From Scalesia atractyloides (Eukaryota; Streptophyta; Magnoliopsida; Asterales; Asteraceae), in the NCBI GenBank assembly GCA_947069175.1, contig CAMTDV010000022.1, positions 37,661,476 through 37,725,475 on the forward strand: a DNA stretch of 64,000 nt. Direction: 5' to 3'. The notes beneath the pieces are model-generated. The model did not search any database. It was given only the letters and a program-made list of their open reading frames with translations, and was not told where the DNA came from. A program made the position numbers and the translations under genes. Of the stretch, positions 1 to 10,130 are shown piece after piece (position 1 is the first letter of the stretch; each line of letters starts with the position of its first letter).

Positions 1-214
1 ATATTAATCCGGTTAGGAATAATGAACGAAACAACATATTATTCCGGGTTAGGAATAATGGAACAAACAACAATATTATTCCGGGTTAGGAATTAATGGA
101 ACACATCATTATTATTCGGTTTGGAATAATGGAATTATATCGTTATTCGACATCATTATTATTCCGGGTTTGGAATAATGGAATTATATCGTTATTCCGG
201 GTTAGGGATAACGG
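1..214 (+). repeat. Stem-loop minisatellite of family-S LTR
   Basis: Units of about 35-50 bp repeat an imperfect palindrome with arms such as ATTATTCC and GGAATAAT around a core GGGTTA or GGGTTT. A variant near 190-214 has arms closer to CGTTATTCC and GGATAACG. The same array appears in reverse orientation at 13965-14165 and 63790-63990. Confidence 0.8.
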
Positions 215-646
215 GGGAAAACAAACTTATAACCGAACTAATGAACTTATGAAAACCTGTGAACTCACTCTTCTTTAATGTTGACACTTGTTTCTTTACA
301 TGTTTCTCAAGACGCTAGGAGCTCTAGGTGCACTCACTTGCATTGATCAAGACATCTTTTTATCGAGTCTCATTTACGAATATTGTTTGGGTTTTTCTTT
401 AGTTTTGGCATTTGTGTTGGCGCCCGTTCCTTTTCTTTATTTTAATGCTTCCGCTCAACTTTAAAACTAATGCTTCCGCTAAACATTGAAACCAAACTAG
501 AATTAACTATGAATGGTTAAACAAATGATTTTGGAAAACGTATAAACTAATCATATAGAGTCGTTCGATGTTACTAGTGTCTCGGATTCTGGTTTGTTCA
601 CACTCCTCGCGGTAAAACTCCGCAAGTGGAAATTGAGGGTGTGACA
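1..646 (+). mobile_element. LTR fragment, family S (3' part; left side outside window)
   Basis: The segment ends in GGGTGTGACA at 646, the usual right end of a plant gypsy LTR. Its reverse complement matches the left part of the solo LTR at 13533-16384 and the start of the LTR at 63400, so one LTR family occurs three times in the window. No primer-binding site follows position 646, so this is a 3' LTR or a solo LTR rather than a 5' LTR. The left end and its target duplication lie outside the window. The first 215 bases are a stem-loop minisatellite; the rest is non-coding. Confidence 0.75.
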
Positions 647-1454
647 GTTAGAAGCATAGATTCACCAAAAGACAAATCTAAGAGAAAGTGCAGAAAAAGG
701 TTGATGAAGCAGTGAATGTTGAACCAACTCCTCAACCACCACCATCACCACCTCCTCAACCAACTCCACAACCACCACCATCTCCACCACCACAACCTAC
801 ACCTCAAGCTCAACTTCTCAATCTCAACCCCAGTTCTTCATAGGAACTAGACTTGAAGATCAATTTGAGTTCGATTTTGGTGATATACCAGCGGGAGAAG
901 AATTTTCTGCAATATGTTCAATGACACAAGAATTGAAGAGTTGGAAAACCAAGTGATGCTGAATAGTGTAAAGATTGCTGAACTACAAGAGCAGATTAAA
1001 GGGCTGAAAGAAGAAAAATAGCATCTTGAAGCTATCTTGGCCAGAATCGTGTCAGAGAATGAAAGACTGAGGAACATAATGGAAGAATATAATGATAAAC
1101 GCCTCAGCAATCAATGAAAAATGAGCTTATTTGAGAAAATTCTTACGAAGAAACTCAGAATTAAACTTAGCTGCATCAATAGATGAGATTGAGAGAGTAG
1201 ATGCTAGAGAAAGGGTTGTTGAGCGGTAACGCATTGCAAAAGAATTATCAGATGCTCAGGGGAAAGGTAAAGCGAAGGTTGGTGAACAACCTTTGATTGA
1301 TATACCTGAGCCAGAAGCTGAATATGTAATAGTATCTTCCGAAGTGGTGGTGTGTGCAAACACGAAGAAGTTTGTTTGATTGGAAAGCCAAAGGATGTTG
1401 ACATTGACATGATGAATCTTCCAGCTAAACATCAAGAATGGTTAAGTAAGAGAG
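647..1454 (+). pseudogene. Decayed Pro-rich / coiled-coil reading frame (probable retroelement accessory protein)
   Basis: Positions 718-840 read as a proline/glutamine-rich tract with two copies of QPPPSPPPQPTP. A frameshift near 815 leads into a segment containing FEFDFGDIPAGEEF. From about 906 to 1118 the reading is rich in Glu, Lys and Leu with heptad spacing (IEELENQV, AELQEQIKGLKEE), as in a coiled coil, but is broken by stops at about 1018 and 1117. No enzymatic motif is visible. The frame is disrupted several times, so this is a fossil. The resemblance to large acidic accessory or envelope-like proteins of plant retroelements is a guess. Confidence 0.45.
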
Positions 1455-1724
1455 TTGGAGAAAGAAATTGAAGCAGAGGTAGATGAATTTGATGAGAATC
1501 CTGAGAAGGAAAATGAAGACTTGGATGATACCGATGATGTATTCAAGGATAAGTCTGATGATGATAGTGGTAGTGATGATGATTTTGGAGGTTCTGGTAT
1601 CCTTGTAACAGATTCAGATTTGAATGAGGATATTGATTTATCTGTGTACTTGGATGATTCTGCAAATCAAGTGGAAGAAGGTAAAGATCAGGGAAAGTCT
1701 GAATGCTCGAAGGATTCTAAGTAG
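1455..1724 (+). pseudogene. Acidic low-complexity segment of the same decayed frame
   Basis: The 89-codon open segment is dominated by Asp, Glu and Ser (runs such as DDTDDV and SDDDSGSDDDFGGSG) and ends at a stop at 1722-1724. It continues the upstream coiled-coil frame in character and is followed 15 bases later by another acidic open segment. I do not recognise a domain. It is probably one protein with the segments on either side, now separated by stops. Confidence 0.4.
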
Positions 1725-1739
1725 GTAGGAATCCTCACA

Positions 1740-2198
1740 GTGACTGATATGTCATCTGTTCCTGTCGTGCCCAAACCAAAGATATTTTATTTGGAGCATG
1801 ATGTTGAAGAGGGAGAGTTTATCCACAGTTACACAAAAGAAGAAATTGCAAATATGTTGGGGGTCGACGAAGAAACATTTGAGTTTGATTTCGAAGACGA
1901 GCTTAACGACATCAGTGCTTTCGAACCTATTGATTATGTCTTTGAACATGTTTCTGACGCACATGATTATGATAAAGTTGTCGTGGAGGATGATTCTGAT
2001 GACTCCCCAACTTTTAGTGAATTGTTTGCAGCTGAAAATGATGATCTTTTGAAGCGCAAAGTTGAAGAGGCTGTCAAACACGGAACGATTCCTCAACAAT
2101 TATCTGCAGAAGAAATTGTAGAAGTGAGGAAGCGTTGGTTTAAAGAAGTACCAGCTGAGCGTAAATTTATTATTCTTCTGAGTCCAAGAAATGAATGA
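1740..2198 (+). pseudogene. Acidic ORF fragment, C-terminal part of the decayed plus-strand frame
   Basis: This 152-residue open segment contains YLEHDVEEGEFIHSYTKEEI and a Glu/Asp-rich centre, and ends in a region with VRKRWFKEVPAERKF before a stop. It lacks any catalytic motif. The style (EEGEF...T.EEI, then a basic RKRWF block) recalls accessory proteins found beside plant retroelements, but I cannot name a family. Just downstream the sequence switches to a minus-strand gypsy RT fragment, so this is the broken end of an older element rather than a host gene. Confidence 0.4.
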
Positions 2199-2204
2199 AC
2201 TTCG

Positions 2205-2366
2205 GTAGGAGTAGTAGGTGTACTCCAATCCCTAATTGCACTGATTCTGGTGTAATCTACATGTATACCTTGTTCGTTAACAACGTGTCCCAAAAATTAA
2301 CTTCTTTTAGCCAAAATTCACACTTGGAGAATTTGGCGTAAAGTTGTTCTTTCTCCAGGAGTTCCA
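2205..2366 (-). pseudogene. Gypsy reverse transcriptase fragment (RT thumb region)
   Basis: On the minus strand the sequence reads ELLEKEQLYAKFSKCEFWL, then after a frameshift VNEQGIHVD...W.TPTTPTEV.SFLGL. This is the conserved stretch just after the catalytic core of chromovirus RT. The corresponding parts of G1 (about 10330-10470) and of elements A and B confirm the assignment. Only about 55 codons remain and both ends are cut. Confidence 0.75.
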
Positions 2367-3376
2367 TCGTAACACCCCAACCGCGTAAAATAACGAACCG
2401 TGGCAGAAATGTTGGGGAGTCATGCCACAGAACTATTGTTTCACAAATCATGGAATTTAAAATTTTGTTACATTAAGTTAAATGTTTACATTGTCTTGGG
2501 ATAAACAGAAACAACACTTAAATAAATTGTCTTTCATGTTTTAAGTCACTAAGGCCCACGTCCATTCCTACATGAAGCATGCATCATATTATCAAGCATT
2601 GACTCCTGAAACATATGTGAAAAGAGAGTCAACATAAAAATACCGGCGAGTACATAGGTTTTGTGAGTGTTTCAAATTCATGGCTTTGTATACATATTAC
2701 AACACCTCGTCTGGCTACAAGAGTCATTAAGTGAAAACCTCGTATCAAAAGTGTTTGATATTGCAATACAATTAACCAACTAAAAAAAGTTGGTTAGAGT
2801 TGTGAAAACCTTATAGCCATGAATCTTGACCAAAATGTTTCTTTTGTAAAAACTTGTAATAGATTGATTCAAAAGGAAACTTCGTATGCTTTATATCTTT
2901 AAGTGAAAATCATTGCGTAACATTTTTCAAAACCATTTGTCCGTTTTATAAACCATTCATCCGTGTCATAAACCAATTGTCCATGTCATAAACAAATCGT
3001 CTGTATTTTTAATTGTGAAAACTTTTGATCGTTCTTTAATGAATACATTCAAACCTGTATTGACTATACCACCAAATGGTATCTTTAATAGACCACCAAA
3101 GGGTCCCTTTAACTAGACTAACAAATCAACAAATAATTTGTTAATCAGAAATAGTTTCTATGATTACCCAAACTTCCACCAAATCTAGTAAACAATCTGA
3201 CAATGGGATTTTTAGTCCTATGGTACCATAATATAGTATTGGTTGGCTTGGCCAAAGCTAATGAATGTCATTCGTGTTATGGATAACGCATCAACAAATT
3301 GTTCACATTACTGAAATCATATTGTTTTCTTTAATGACAGGTGTCAAACAAGAGATCAACATATGTTCTGGATATC
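2367..3376. mobile_element. Probable LTR remnant of an unplaced gypsy family
   Basis: The segment begins near GTAACACCCCAACCGCG, close to the TGTAACACCC start of plant gypsy LTRs, with the first base changed. It has no coding potential, is AT-rich, and contains a 20-bp tandem repeat (2931-3010) and short repeats around 3067-3110. It stops just before a polypurine tract belonging to the copia element at 3377. No second copy is present in the window, so its limits are uncertain. Confidence 0.35.
2931..3010. repeat. Four exact-length 20-bp tandem repeats
   Basis: Four consecutive 20-bp units each begin AAC(C)A and carry a core like TTGTCCGT/CATAA. They start at 2931, 2951, 2971 and 2991 with no indels, only substitutions. 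Confidence 0.8.
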
Positions 3377-3388
3377 TTCCCCCTAAAA
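3377..3388 (-). other. Copia polypurine tract
   Basis: On the minus strand this reads TTTTAGGGGGAA, about 170 bases after the RNase H stop, where plus-strand priming is expected in an LTR retrotransposon. Confidence 0.6.
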
Positions 3389-3560
3389 TTTTATTTTCAA
3401 GTGTCCATTGCTGAAATGAAAATTTGAAATTAAACTAGACAATCTTTTTGATGGGTATAGTTTTAAGATACTCGTTTATTTATAAGAGGAATATTATGGG
3501 TGTGTATATATATATATTAATAAAAGATAGAGTATGTACAACCAGTTATAACCGCAAAGT

Positions 3561-4169
3561 TCATTTCCCCTCAAGGAAATTGATCATTTCCAGCCAGGTT
3601 ACCAACTGGTTGAAACGAGTCTTGTCAAAGGCTTTTGTGAAGACGTCGACCTTCTGTTGCGTGGTATCCACTGGCACTACTTGAATGTATGCTTTCTCGT
3701 ATGCATCTCCAATTCGTAAATACGAATCTCGATATGTTAGGTTCTTGAGTGATGAATTGGATTCTTCACAATTCCCAGACACGCTTCATTGCCGATGAAT
3801 ATTGAAGTCTTCATGTTGTTGATTCCATAATTTAACAACTGGTTTTGTATTCAGAGAACTTGTGAACAACAACTGTAAGGATCCGTGTATTCAGCTTGAG
3901 CAGTAGAGGTGGACACTGTCGTATGCTTCTTGCTTTACCACGATCTGAGATAATTTCCTAAGAATTGAAAACTTCCCGAGACTGACTTCCGATCAACTTT
4001 ACAACCGGCTGGTTACTATCAGAATAAGTAATTAAATCAAAGTTACTATCTTTTGGATACCAAAGCCCAAGCTTGGGCGTTCCTTTCAGATAGCGGAAGA
4101 TTCTTTTGACTGTCGTCTCATGAGATTTTTTGGGATTCGTCTGAAAATTTGCACAGATGTAGATAGCAC
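3561..4169 (-). pseudogene. Copia RT C-terminus and RNase H (3' half of pol after the G1 insertion)
   Basis: Reading leftwards from the insertion, the minus strand gives AIYICANFQ and KRIFRYLKGTPKLGLWYP, the standard copia RT/connection block. Next comes YSDS, the first RNase H acidic motif, and after several disruptions the C-terminal VDTTQQKVDVFTKAFDKTRF with a stop at 3561. The protein joins to the piece starting at 21157: removing G1 and one copy of its target duplication restores continuity at ...DIMWA|IYICA. A stop after FNS and frameshifts around 3800-3960 show it is dead. Confidence 0.85.
4165..4169. other. Left target-site duplication of G1 (AGCAC)
   Basis: The five bases before the G1 left LTR read AGCAC, and those after its right end (21157-21161) read AGCCC: one mismatch. 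They lie at the point where copia pol is interrupted, so they mark the insertion site. Confidence 0.7.
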
Positions 4170-4722
4170 TGTCACACCACGGATTTCAAACCCGAAATCC
4201 ATACACTGGTGGGCCGGGTGGGGAGTATCGTGACGTCAGTTGATAATCATCATAGTCAATTAAACACAGCACAGCGGTAGTCTTGGAGTAAAATTACCTT
4301 TACAAACCGAATGTTCGAAAATACAAAATAATATACAGGTTCATAATAGAAGATCCACAGGCGGATCACAAATTGTACATGGAAAGAATATAAAACAGAC
4401 TTTGGGCAGATTTAGGATTTGCAAGATCCTCTATCACTACCGAGCACTTCTAGCCAATTTTCGTATTGTACCTGCAGTTTAGTCTTTTGAAAATACGTCA
4501 GCTTACGCTGGTAAATACACCCAACTCACTCATTTTGAAAACATTTCAAAAAAATATTTTAAGTACGTATCAGAACAAAATCTTTTTATAACTTGGGTTA
4601 ATTGACCGTCCAACCTTGTTAACAAGTTTACATGTTTGTCATACATACGGGGCCTGGTACGGAGACCGAGACACAATTAACATACACACCACTTTGGACT
4701 CACGAAGGAGTCAATTCCTCCC
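4170..4722 (-). mobile_element. G1 LTR-a, truncated
   Basis: This piece starts TGTCACACC and matches the first part of LTR-b (from 5003) and LTR-c (from 17921). It breaks off near 4722, in CTCCCAACCTTGG, where LTR-b continues TGTGGGAATG. It is fused to leader sequence normally found beside the PBS, so the rest of this LTR and a whole internal region are missing. Confidence 0.8.
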
Positions 4723-5002
4723 AACCTTGGTAGGCATCTGAGTTGCGAGGTTGAGGGGGAATGCACCCGATGGTCCTCCCCTCATCGGACCTTTTCCTCT
4801 TCCACTTTGTGTTCGTACACGTGGCGGCATTTTCCTGTTAGAAATTAATTCAAAAACAATACTAATAACTTAATAATAAAATGAGTAATCCTAGGTCAAT
4901 GCCTAGACTCGAAAGTCTAATGAATGTGCTCGTGTAAGTTTGAGATTAAACACAAAAAAGGCTATGGTTTAATTCTCTCAAACATTGGCTCTGATACCAA
5001 CC
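4723..5002 (-). other. G1 leader fragment with primer-binding site (first unit)
   Basis: The sequence is nearly the same as 17640-17920: the start of the accessory ORF (complement of ATG at about 4830) and its leader. The PBS complement GGCTCTGATACCA at 4987-4999 is directly followed by LTR-b. Its presence here shows that a second gag-pol unit once lay between LTR-a and LTR-b. Confidence 0.8.
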
Positions 5003-8000
5003 TTTCACAGCCCGGATTTCCAACCCGAAATCCATACACCGGTGGGCCCGGGTGGGGAGTATTGTGATGTCAGTTTATAATCATCATAGTCAATTAAACA
5101 TGCACAACGGAAGTCTTGGAGTAAAATTACCTTTACAAACCGAATGTTCGAAAATACAAAATAATATACAGGCTCGTAATAGAAGATCCACAGGCGGATC
5201 ATAAATAGTACATGGAAAGAATAAAACAGACTTTGGTAGATTTAGGATTTGCAAGATCCTCTATCACCACCGAGCACTTCCAGCCTATTTTCGTATTGTA
5301 CCTGCAATTTAGTCTTTTCGAAATACGTCAGCTTACGCTGGTAATACACCCAACTGACTCATTTTGAAAACATTTCAAAAATGTTTTAAGTGCGTATCAG
5401 CACAAAATCTTTTTATAACTTGGTTTAATTGACCGTCCAACCTTGTTAGCAGGTTTACATGTTTGTCATACATACGGGGCCTGGTACAGAGACTGGACAC
5501 AATTAACGTACATACCATTTTGGACTCACGAAGGAGTCAATTCCTCCCAACCTTGTGGGAATGCATAATTGAGGGTCTATCGGGTGTATGCCTACACCCG
5601 CGCTAAGTTCGTGGCCATTTCTATTATAATGAGCCGAGGATATCCAGGACACGGTAGTTAACCCCCAATGTTTAAATTATCAAACAAAACTGACTAAAAC
5701 AAAATATGCGGATTTATTATCCCCGAACCGGAGTTCAATTGAATCCCATTTCCGACCAAGCGGTAATAATTTACCGTAACCCAAGCCCGTATAGGGGACG
5801 TAAGTCGAGAGTATTTACCTGAGCTAATCTTCTTTATTTTAATAACTCAGCCATACATAAAAAGGACTAATGCAGATAGCATTTACCGGCAAGTCTCTAG
5901 TCTAGATTATGGCATAAACTAACCAATTAAATACTAACGGTCTTATTTAAGTTATTGACTTAGACCGACTAGTGTACTGATCAAAACGTATGACGCTAGA
6001 TTAAACGATGATTGGATAGAATGTAGTTTAATCCCAACAAGTACCTTGACTTGTATAATATGGGTAAACTATAAACATTCTGGATTTTGAGACTTAAATG
6101 ACAAGGTTAAACCCGTTTCGGTTAATTTTCGTAAAATAGTTACATATACTTAACCAAGCGCATATTAGTGATATCGGGTAACCGGAAAAGTCATGGACAA
6201 GTTCTATATGCCATTATACTTTAAATAAGTTAAGATATTAGTAGGATATCAACTTATATGCCTGTTAAGGTTTTAAAACGAAACTATGCCTCATAAGGGC
6301 ATTTTGGTAATTTTATACCGTATAAAAGGAACTTGAACATACTTTAAGTTTATAATCATGAGTATTCTGGAAAAATATTTTATTTATGATTTAATATCAG
6401 TAGGATATTAGTTATGTGTGGGTTTTACCTTTTATAACCAAACTATGCACCGAAAGGGCATTTTGGTCATTTCACACATAGTTTATAAATTATTTGGGAT
6501 TCTGAGTTCAATAAAAATAAGTTTTAATATCAGTAGGTAACAAGTCTTAGTCCATTAATATTGTTTTAAACCATATTATGCGCCAGAAACGGCGCTAATA
6601 TCGTAAAATGACGATTTAAAAGATGTTTAATAAAATTTTTTGTTATGGTCTGATTAAAATGATTTAGATGGGTTATTTAATACTACATATCAGTAGGTAA
6701 AAGATTTATCTTGAAAAGATTTGATTAAAACTATTTTATGAGTCACAAGGACTAAAACGTCATTTATCAACATAGTTTAAGGACCTGTTTGAAAACTCAG
6801 TTTATAACTTAGTTTAACATCCCAAATAATCCTACTTATAATATTACATCAGTAGGAAACTCATTTTCAAGTTCATTACCATTTAAAACCTTGTTTTATG
6901 CAAAAAGGACATTTTGGTCAAAGATGGCATAACTATGGAACTTGAGCATAAACTTGGATTCTGATTATGATCATGTAATATAATCTCATAGGGTTATGCT
7001 ACATTATATTACAATCATAATGCAACTTTAGATCAATAGGACAACTAATCTAAATCGGGTCAGAATCAAAAGTCAAACTACGCGACTTTTGGTTGCGAAC
7101 CGACCCTAGAATTGAAATTGACGAGCCGAACATGTTCTTACATGTTCTAATAATTATTACCAAGTTGTTTAAGTGTCATAACATATATAAGATCAATTTA
7201 TGATTTTTCCGAAAGATGGCCTGTTTGACTTTTTAATAACTTTACTTTAACCCGTCAATTGGTCTTAGCAAACGTGATCTACAGGAGGTTCCCTTTATAG
7301 GGACTAACACCTACCTTATTACGATCACTTAGCCATGTTCATTTCGAACAATGGCTGGACCATAATGGTCTTAACGAAAGTCAAAGCGTTTTGCGTAAAA
7401 CGCTATGCATAAGGAAGGAACACTTACCAGTGATTCCTAGGGTGCAAAAGAACTATGTTGGATGCTCCTTTTAGCTAGGAACTTCAGAGGAGGGAGAAGA
7501 GTTATGATTTAGAAAGGTGCAAGTTCAAATGAAGCACTTGAACACCTATTTATAATGGGAGAACTCAAAGGAGGTGAAGCCAGGTGTTTAGGGGTGTAAG
7601 AAGAAGCTTACAAGTGTCCCAAAATGTGGCATAGCTGATTACAAGTCCGTAGATTCGATCAAATGGTTTTTTGGAGTTTTGTTTGGAGACCAAGCAAAAC
7701 ATTCTGCAGCAGAGCCTCTCTCGCGCCCTGCGAGAGACCCAGGCCTGGTCTCTCGCGGCCCGCGATCGCCCCTTGTCCAGTTTCAAAGTTTGACACTTTA
7801 GCCACTTAACTTTAAAAAACTTCTAAAAACCTTTTTAAACACCTTTTTGGCACTTTTAGCCCTCCGTAGCCAATACTTGGCATACCCGGATACTTTCGAG
7901 CTCTCGGTTCGTAAAAGGTCACTCAGAGGTATTACATGTTGACAATTTAAATCCCTATGTTATCCAACTTTCACATATTTACAAAATTGAACTCTCACGT

Positions 8001-8339
8001 CCAACAAAAGGCACGAATGAGAGTTAGGACTTCACAAAGGATCACTCAGAGGCTTATTATAAGCATGTTGATTCCGATGTCACTCAGAGGCTAGGCATGT
8101 TGACATATCAGTCACTCAAGGCCAAGATTCAGGATGTTGACATATCGTCACTCATAGGTAATGATTGAACATGTTGACATATCAGTCACTCAGAGGCTGT
8201 TATTTATGCATGTTGACATCAGACCGTCACTCAATTTGAGCATGTTGATGCCATTTAGTCCTTATTAGTCTTTAACAACTATATTCAAAATACAACACGT
8301 GTCACTATACTATTGGACACGATTTTACAGGGTGTTACA
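5003..8339 (-). mobile_element. G1 LTR-b (complete, 3337 bp; shared by both units)
   Basis: LTR-b aligns end to end with LTR-c (17921-21156). Its first base pair is altered (TTTCACAGCCC in place of TGTCATACCCC), and it ends GGTGTTACA at 8339 followed by the polypurine complement TCCTCACCCCCTT. It is therefore the 3' LTR of the downstream unit, while the PBS at 4987-4999 also makes it the 5' LTR of the deleted unit. About 200 bp present here (about 7085-7268) are missing from LTR-c, with CAAA microhomology at the break. Confidence 0.85.
7905..8262. repeat. Minisatellite in G1 LTR-b (TCACTCAGAGG...CATGTTGACA)
   Basis: About seven units of 35-50 bp repeat TCACTCAGAGG, a variable middle, and GCATGTTGACATATCAG. 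Each complete unit contains a TTGAC core. The homologous array in LTR-c is at 20715-21075 and is better preserved. Confidence 0.8.
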
Positions 8340-8342
8340 TCC

Positions 8343-8590
8343 TCACCCCCTTAAAAGAAATCGACCTCGAGATTTATTCAAAAAGATGGGGTACTTTTGT
8401 CGCATAGTGGACTCAACCTCCCATGTATACTCGGGACCTCTAAAGGCAACCCACTTAACCTTTACTATAGGTATCATTTTTCTTCGGAGCTTCTTAACCT
8501 GTCGATCCTCGATCGAAATTGGTTTCTCAATGAACCTCAGGTTTTCATCAATTTGCCCATCCTTGTGCGACATTGCTAGCGACTCATTAG
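8343..8590 (-). pseudogene. G1 integrase C-terminus with chromodomain-like motif
   Basis: The minus strand encodes RQVKKLRRKMIPIVKVKW and GPEYTWE, the pattern of the C-terminal chromodomain of Tekay/Del-type chromoviruses, which guides integration to particular chromatin. It is out of frame with the integrase segment to its right (starting at 8591) and ends only a few bases before the polypurine tract and LTR-b. Elements A and B carry a similar block (EPVEVMDW...VKVRW in B). Confidence 0.75.
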
Positions 8591-9400
8591 CTAGACATTT
8601 CTTAAGATTAGATATGTGGAATACATCATGGATTCCACTAAGCTCCTTTGGATACCTAGCTTATAAGCTACAGTGCCGACACGTTCGATTGTCTCGAAGG
8701 GTCCTATATATCTTGGGCTCAACTTGCCCTTCTTTCCAAAAGCATCACACCTTTCTAGGGTGATACTTTCAACATGACTTTGTCCCCTCTTGTCAGCATA
8801 GCTCTTCTGCCTATCCCTGGTAGTTTTGAGACGATCACGGATTTGCACAATTTTTTCCATGGTCTCCAGGACAATCTCAGGTCCTGTTAGTTGGGCTTCC
8901 CCAACTTCTGCCCAGCATACAGGCGTTCTACATTTTCTTCCATACAAGGCCTCAAAAGGAGCAACCTTGATGCTAGTATGATAACTGTTATTGTAGCAGA
9001 ATTCTATTAAGGGTAAGTAGTCATCCCAACTTCCACCTAAATCAATTACACATGCCCTAAGCATATATTCCAAAGTTTGAATAGTACGCTCACTTTGACC
9101 ATCAGTCTGCGGATGGTAAGCCGTACTAAAATTTAATCGCGTGCCTAATGATTGTTGGAAACTTTTCAAAAGTGAGATGTGTATCTAGTATCTCTATCAG
9201 ATACAATAGATACTGGCACACCGTGTAGGGACACAATCTTGTCCACGTACAACTTAGCCAATTTATCAGAACTATAAATCTCTTTAATTGGAAGAAATGT
9301 GCTGACTTAGTCAGCCTATCAACGATGACCCAAATCGTGTCATTACCACATTTGGTTTTAGGTAACTTGGTAATCAAATCCATAGTTACCATTTCCCATT
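8591..9400 (-). pseudogene. G1 integrase catalytic core (frameshifted)
   Basis: At 9126-9392 the minus strand reads MDLITKLPKTKCGNDTIWVIVDRLTKSAHF, which holds the first catalytic Asp region, then degenerates. At 8591-9169 it reads AYHPQTDGQSERTIQTLEYMLRAC (the catalytic Glu region) and FCYNNSYHTSIKVAPFEALYGRKCR. The second Asp region falls in the frameshifted part near 9180-9230. Integrase would insert the cDNA into the genome; this copy cannot encode it as one chain. Confidence 0.85.
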
Positions 9401-9700
9401 TCCAATGGGAATCTCAAGCTGTTGTAGAAGTCCTGATGGTTTTTGATGTTCGGCTTTAACTTACGAACACATCAGATACTTAACTACATAAGTGGCTATG
9501 GATTTCTTCAAACCCATCCACCAATAATTCTTCTTCAAATATTATACATTTTGTCACACCCGGGTGAACATAGTATCTTGAATTATGCGCTTCCTGGAGG
9601 ATTAGATCTCTAAGTCCTCCAAAGATCGGAACCCAAATTCTATCATTAAATCTTAGGATTCCATCCTTTCCAGGCGTTAACAGATCCACAGTTCCCCTAA
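9401..9700 (-). pseudogene. G1 integrase N-terminal (H2C2) region
   Basis: The minus strand at 9480-9689 reads GKDGILRFNDRIWVP and then EAHNSRYYVHPGVTK, the first His pair of the integrase zinc-binding domain. The Cys pair expected next lies in the frame-disturbed stretch near 9440-9520. It sits between RNase H and the integrase core as usual for gypsy pol. Confidence 0.7.
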
Positions 9701-10130
9701 TCCCTCATTAGGAATATTAGCCTCAATGCTCTTAGCGTTAATTCTAATAGGTTTAACTCTTTCTTTGCGACTTAAGGTGTCGGCAACTACATTTGCCTTG
9801 CCTGGATGGTAGCGAATGTCACAATCATAGTCATTAAGCGTTTCCATCCATCGCGCTGTCGCATATTCAATTCTTTCTGATTGAACAGATGCCGGAGACT
9901 TTTATGGTCAGTGTTATAACACACTTTGTGCCATACAAGTAATGTCTCCACAGTTTAAGTGCAAATACAACGGCACCCAGCTCCAAATCATGGGTGGTGT
10001 AATTCTTTTTATGCACCTTTAATTGTCGTGATGCATAGGCAATTACCTTGCCATTTTGCATTAGCACACAGCCAACGCCAGTGTGCGAAAACATCACAAT
10101 AGACAACAAAGTTCTCAATACCCTCAGGTA
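9701..10130 (-). pseudogene. G1 RNase H
   Basis: The minus strand carries TGVGCVLMQNGKVIAYASRQLKVHKKNYTTHD.ELGAVVFALK.WRHYLYGTKC, the hallmark gypsy RNase H segment. After a frameshift comes DYDC.I.YHPGKANVVAD.LSRKER at about 9765-9850. RNase H would remove the RNA strand during cDNA synthesis. It is disrupted by frameshifts on both sides. Confidence 0.8.

Noticed and set aside
1740..2198. Host gene exon
   Set aside because: No splice-site or promoter support, the frame is broken upstream, and both flanks are retroelement sequence.
7905..8262. CRISPR-like array (repeats with different spacers)
   Set aside because: Repeats are imperfect, lie in an LTR and recur in the partner LTR of a plant retrotransposon.
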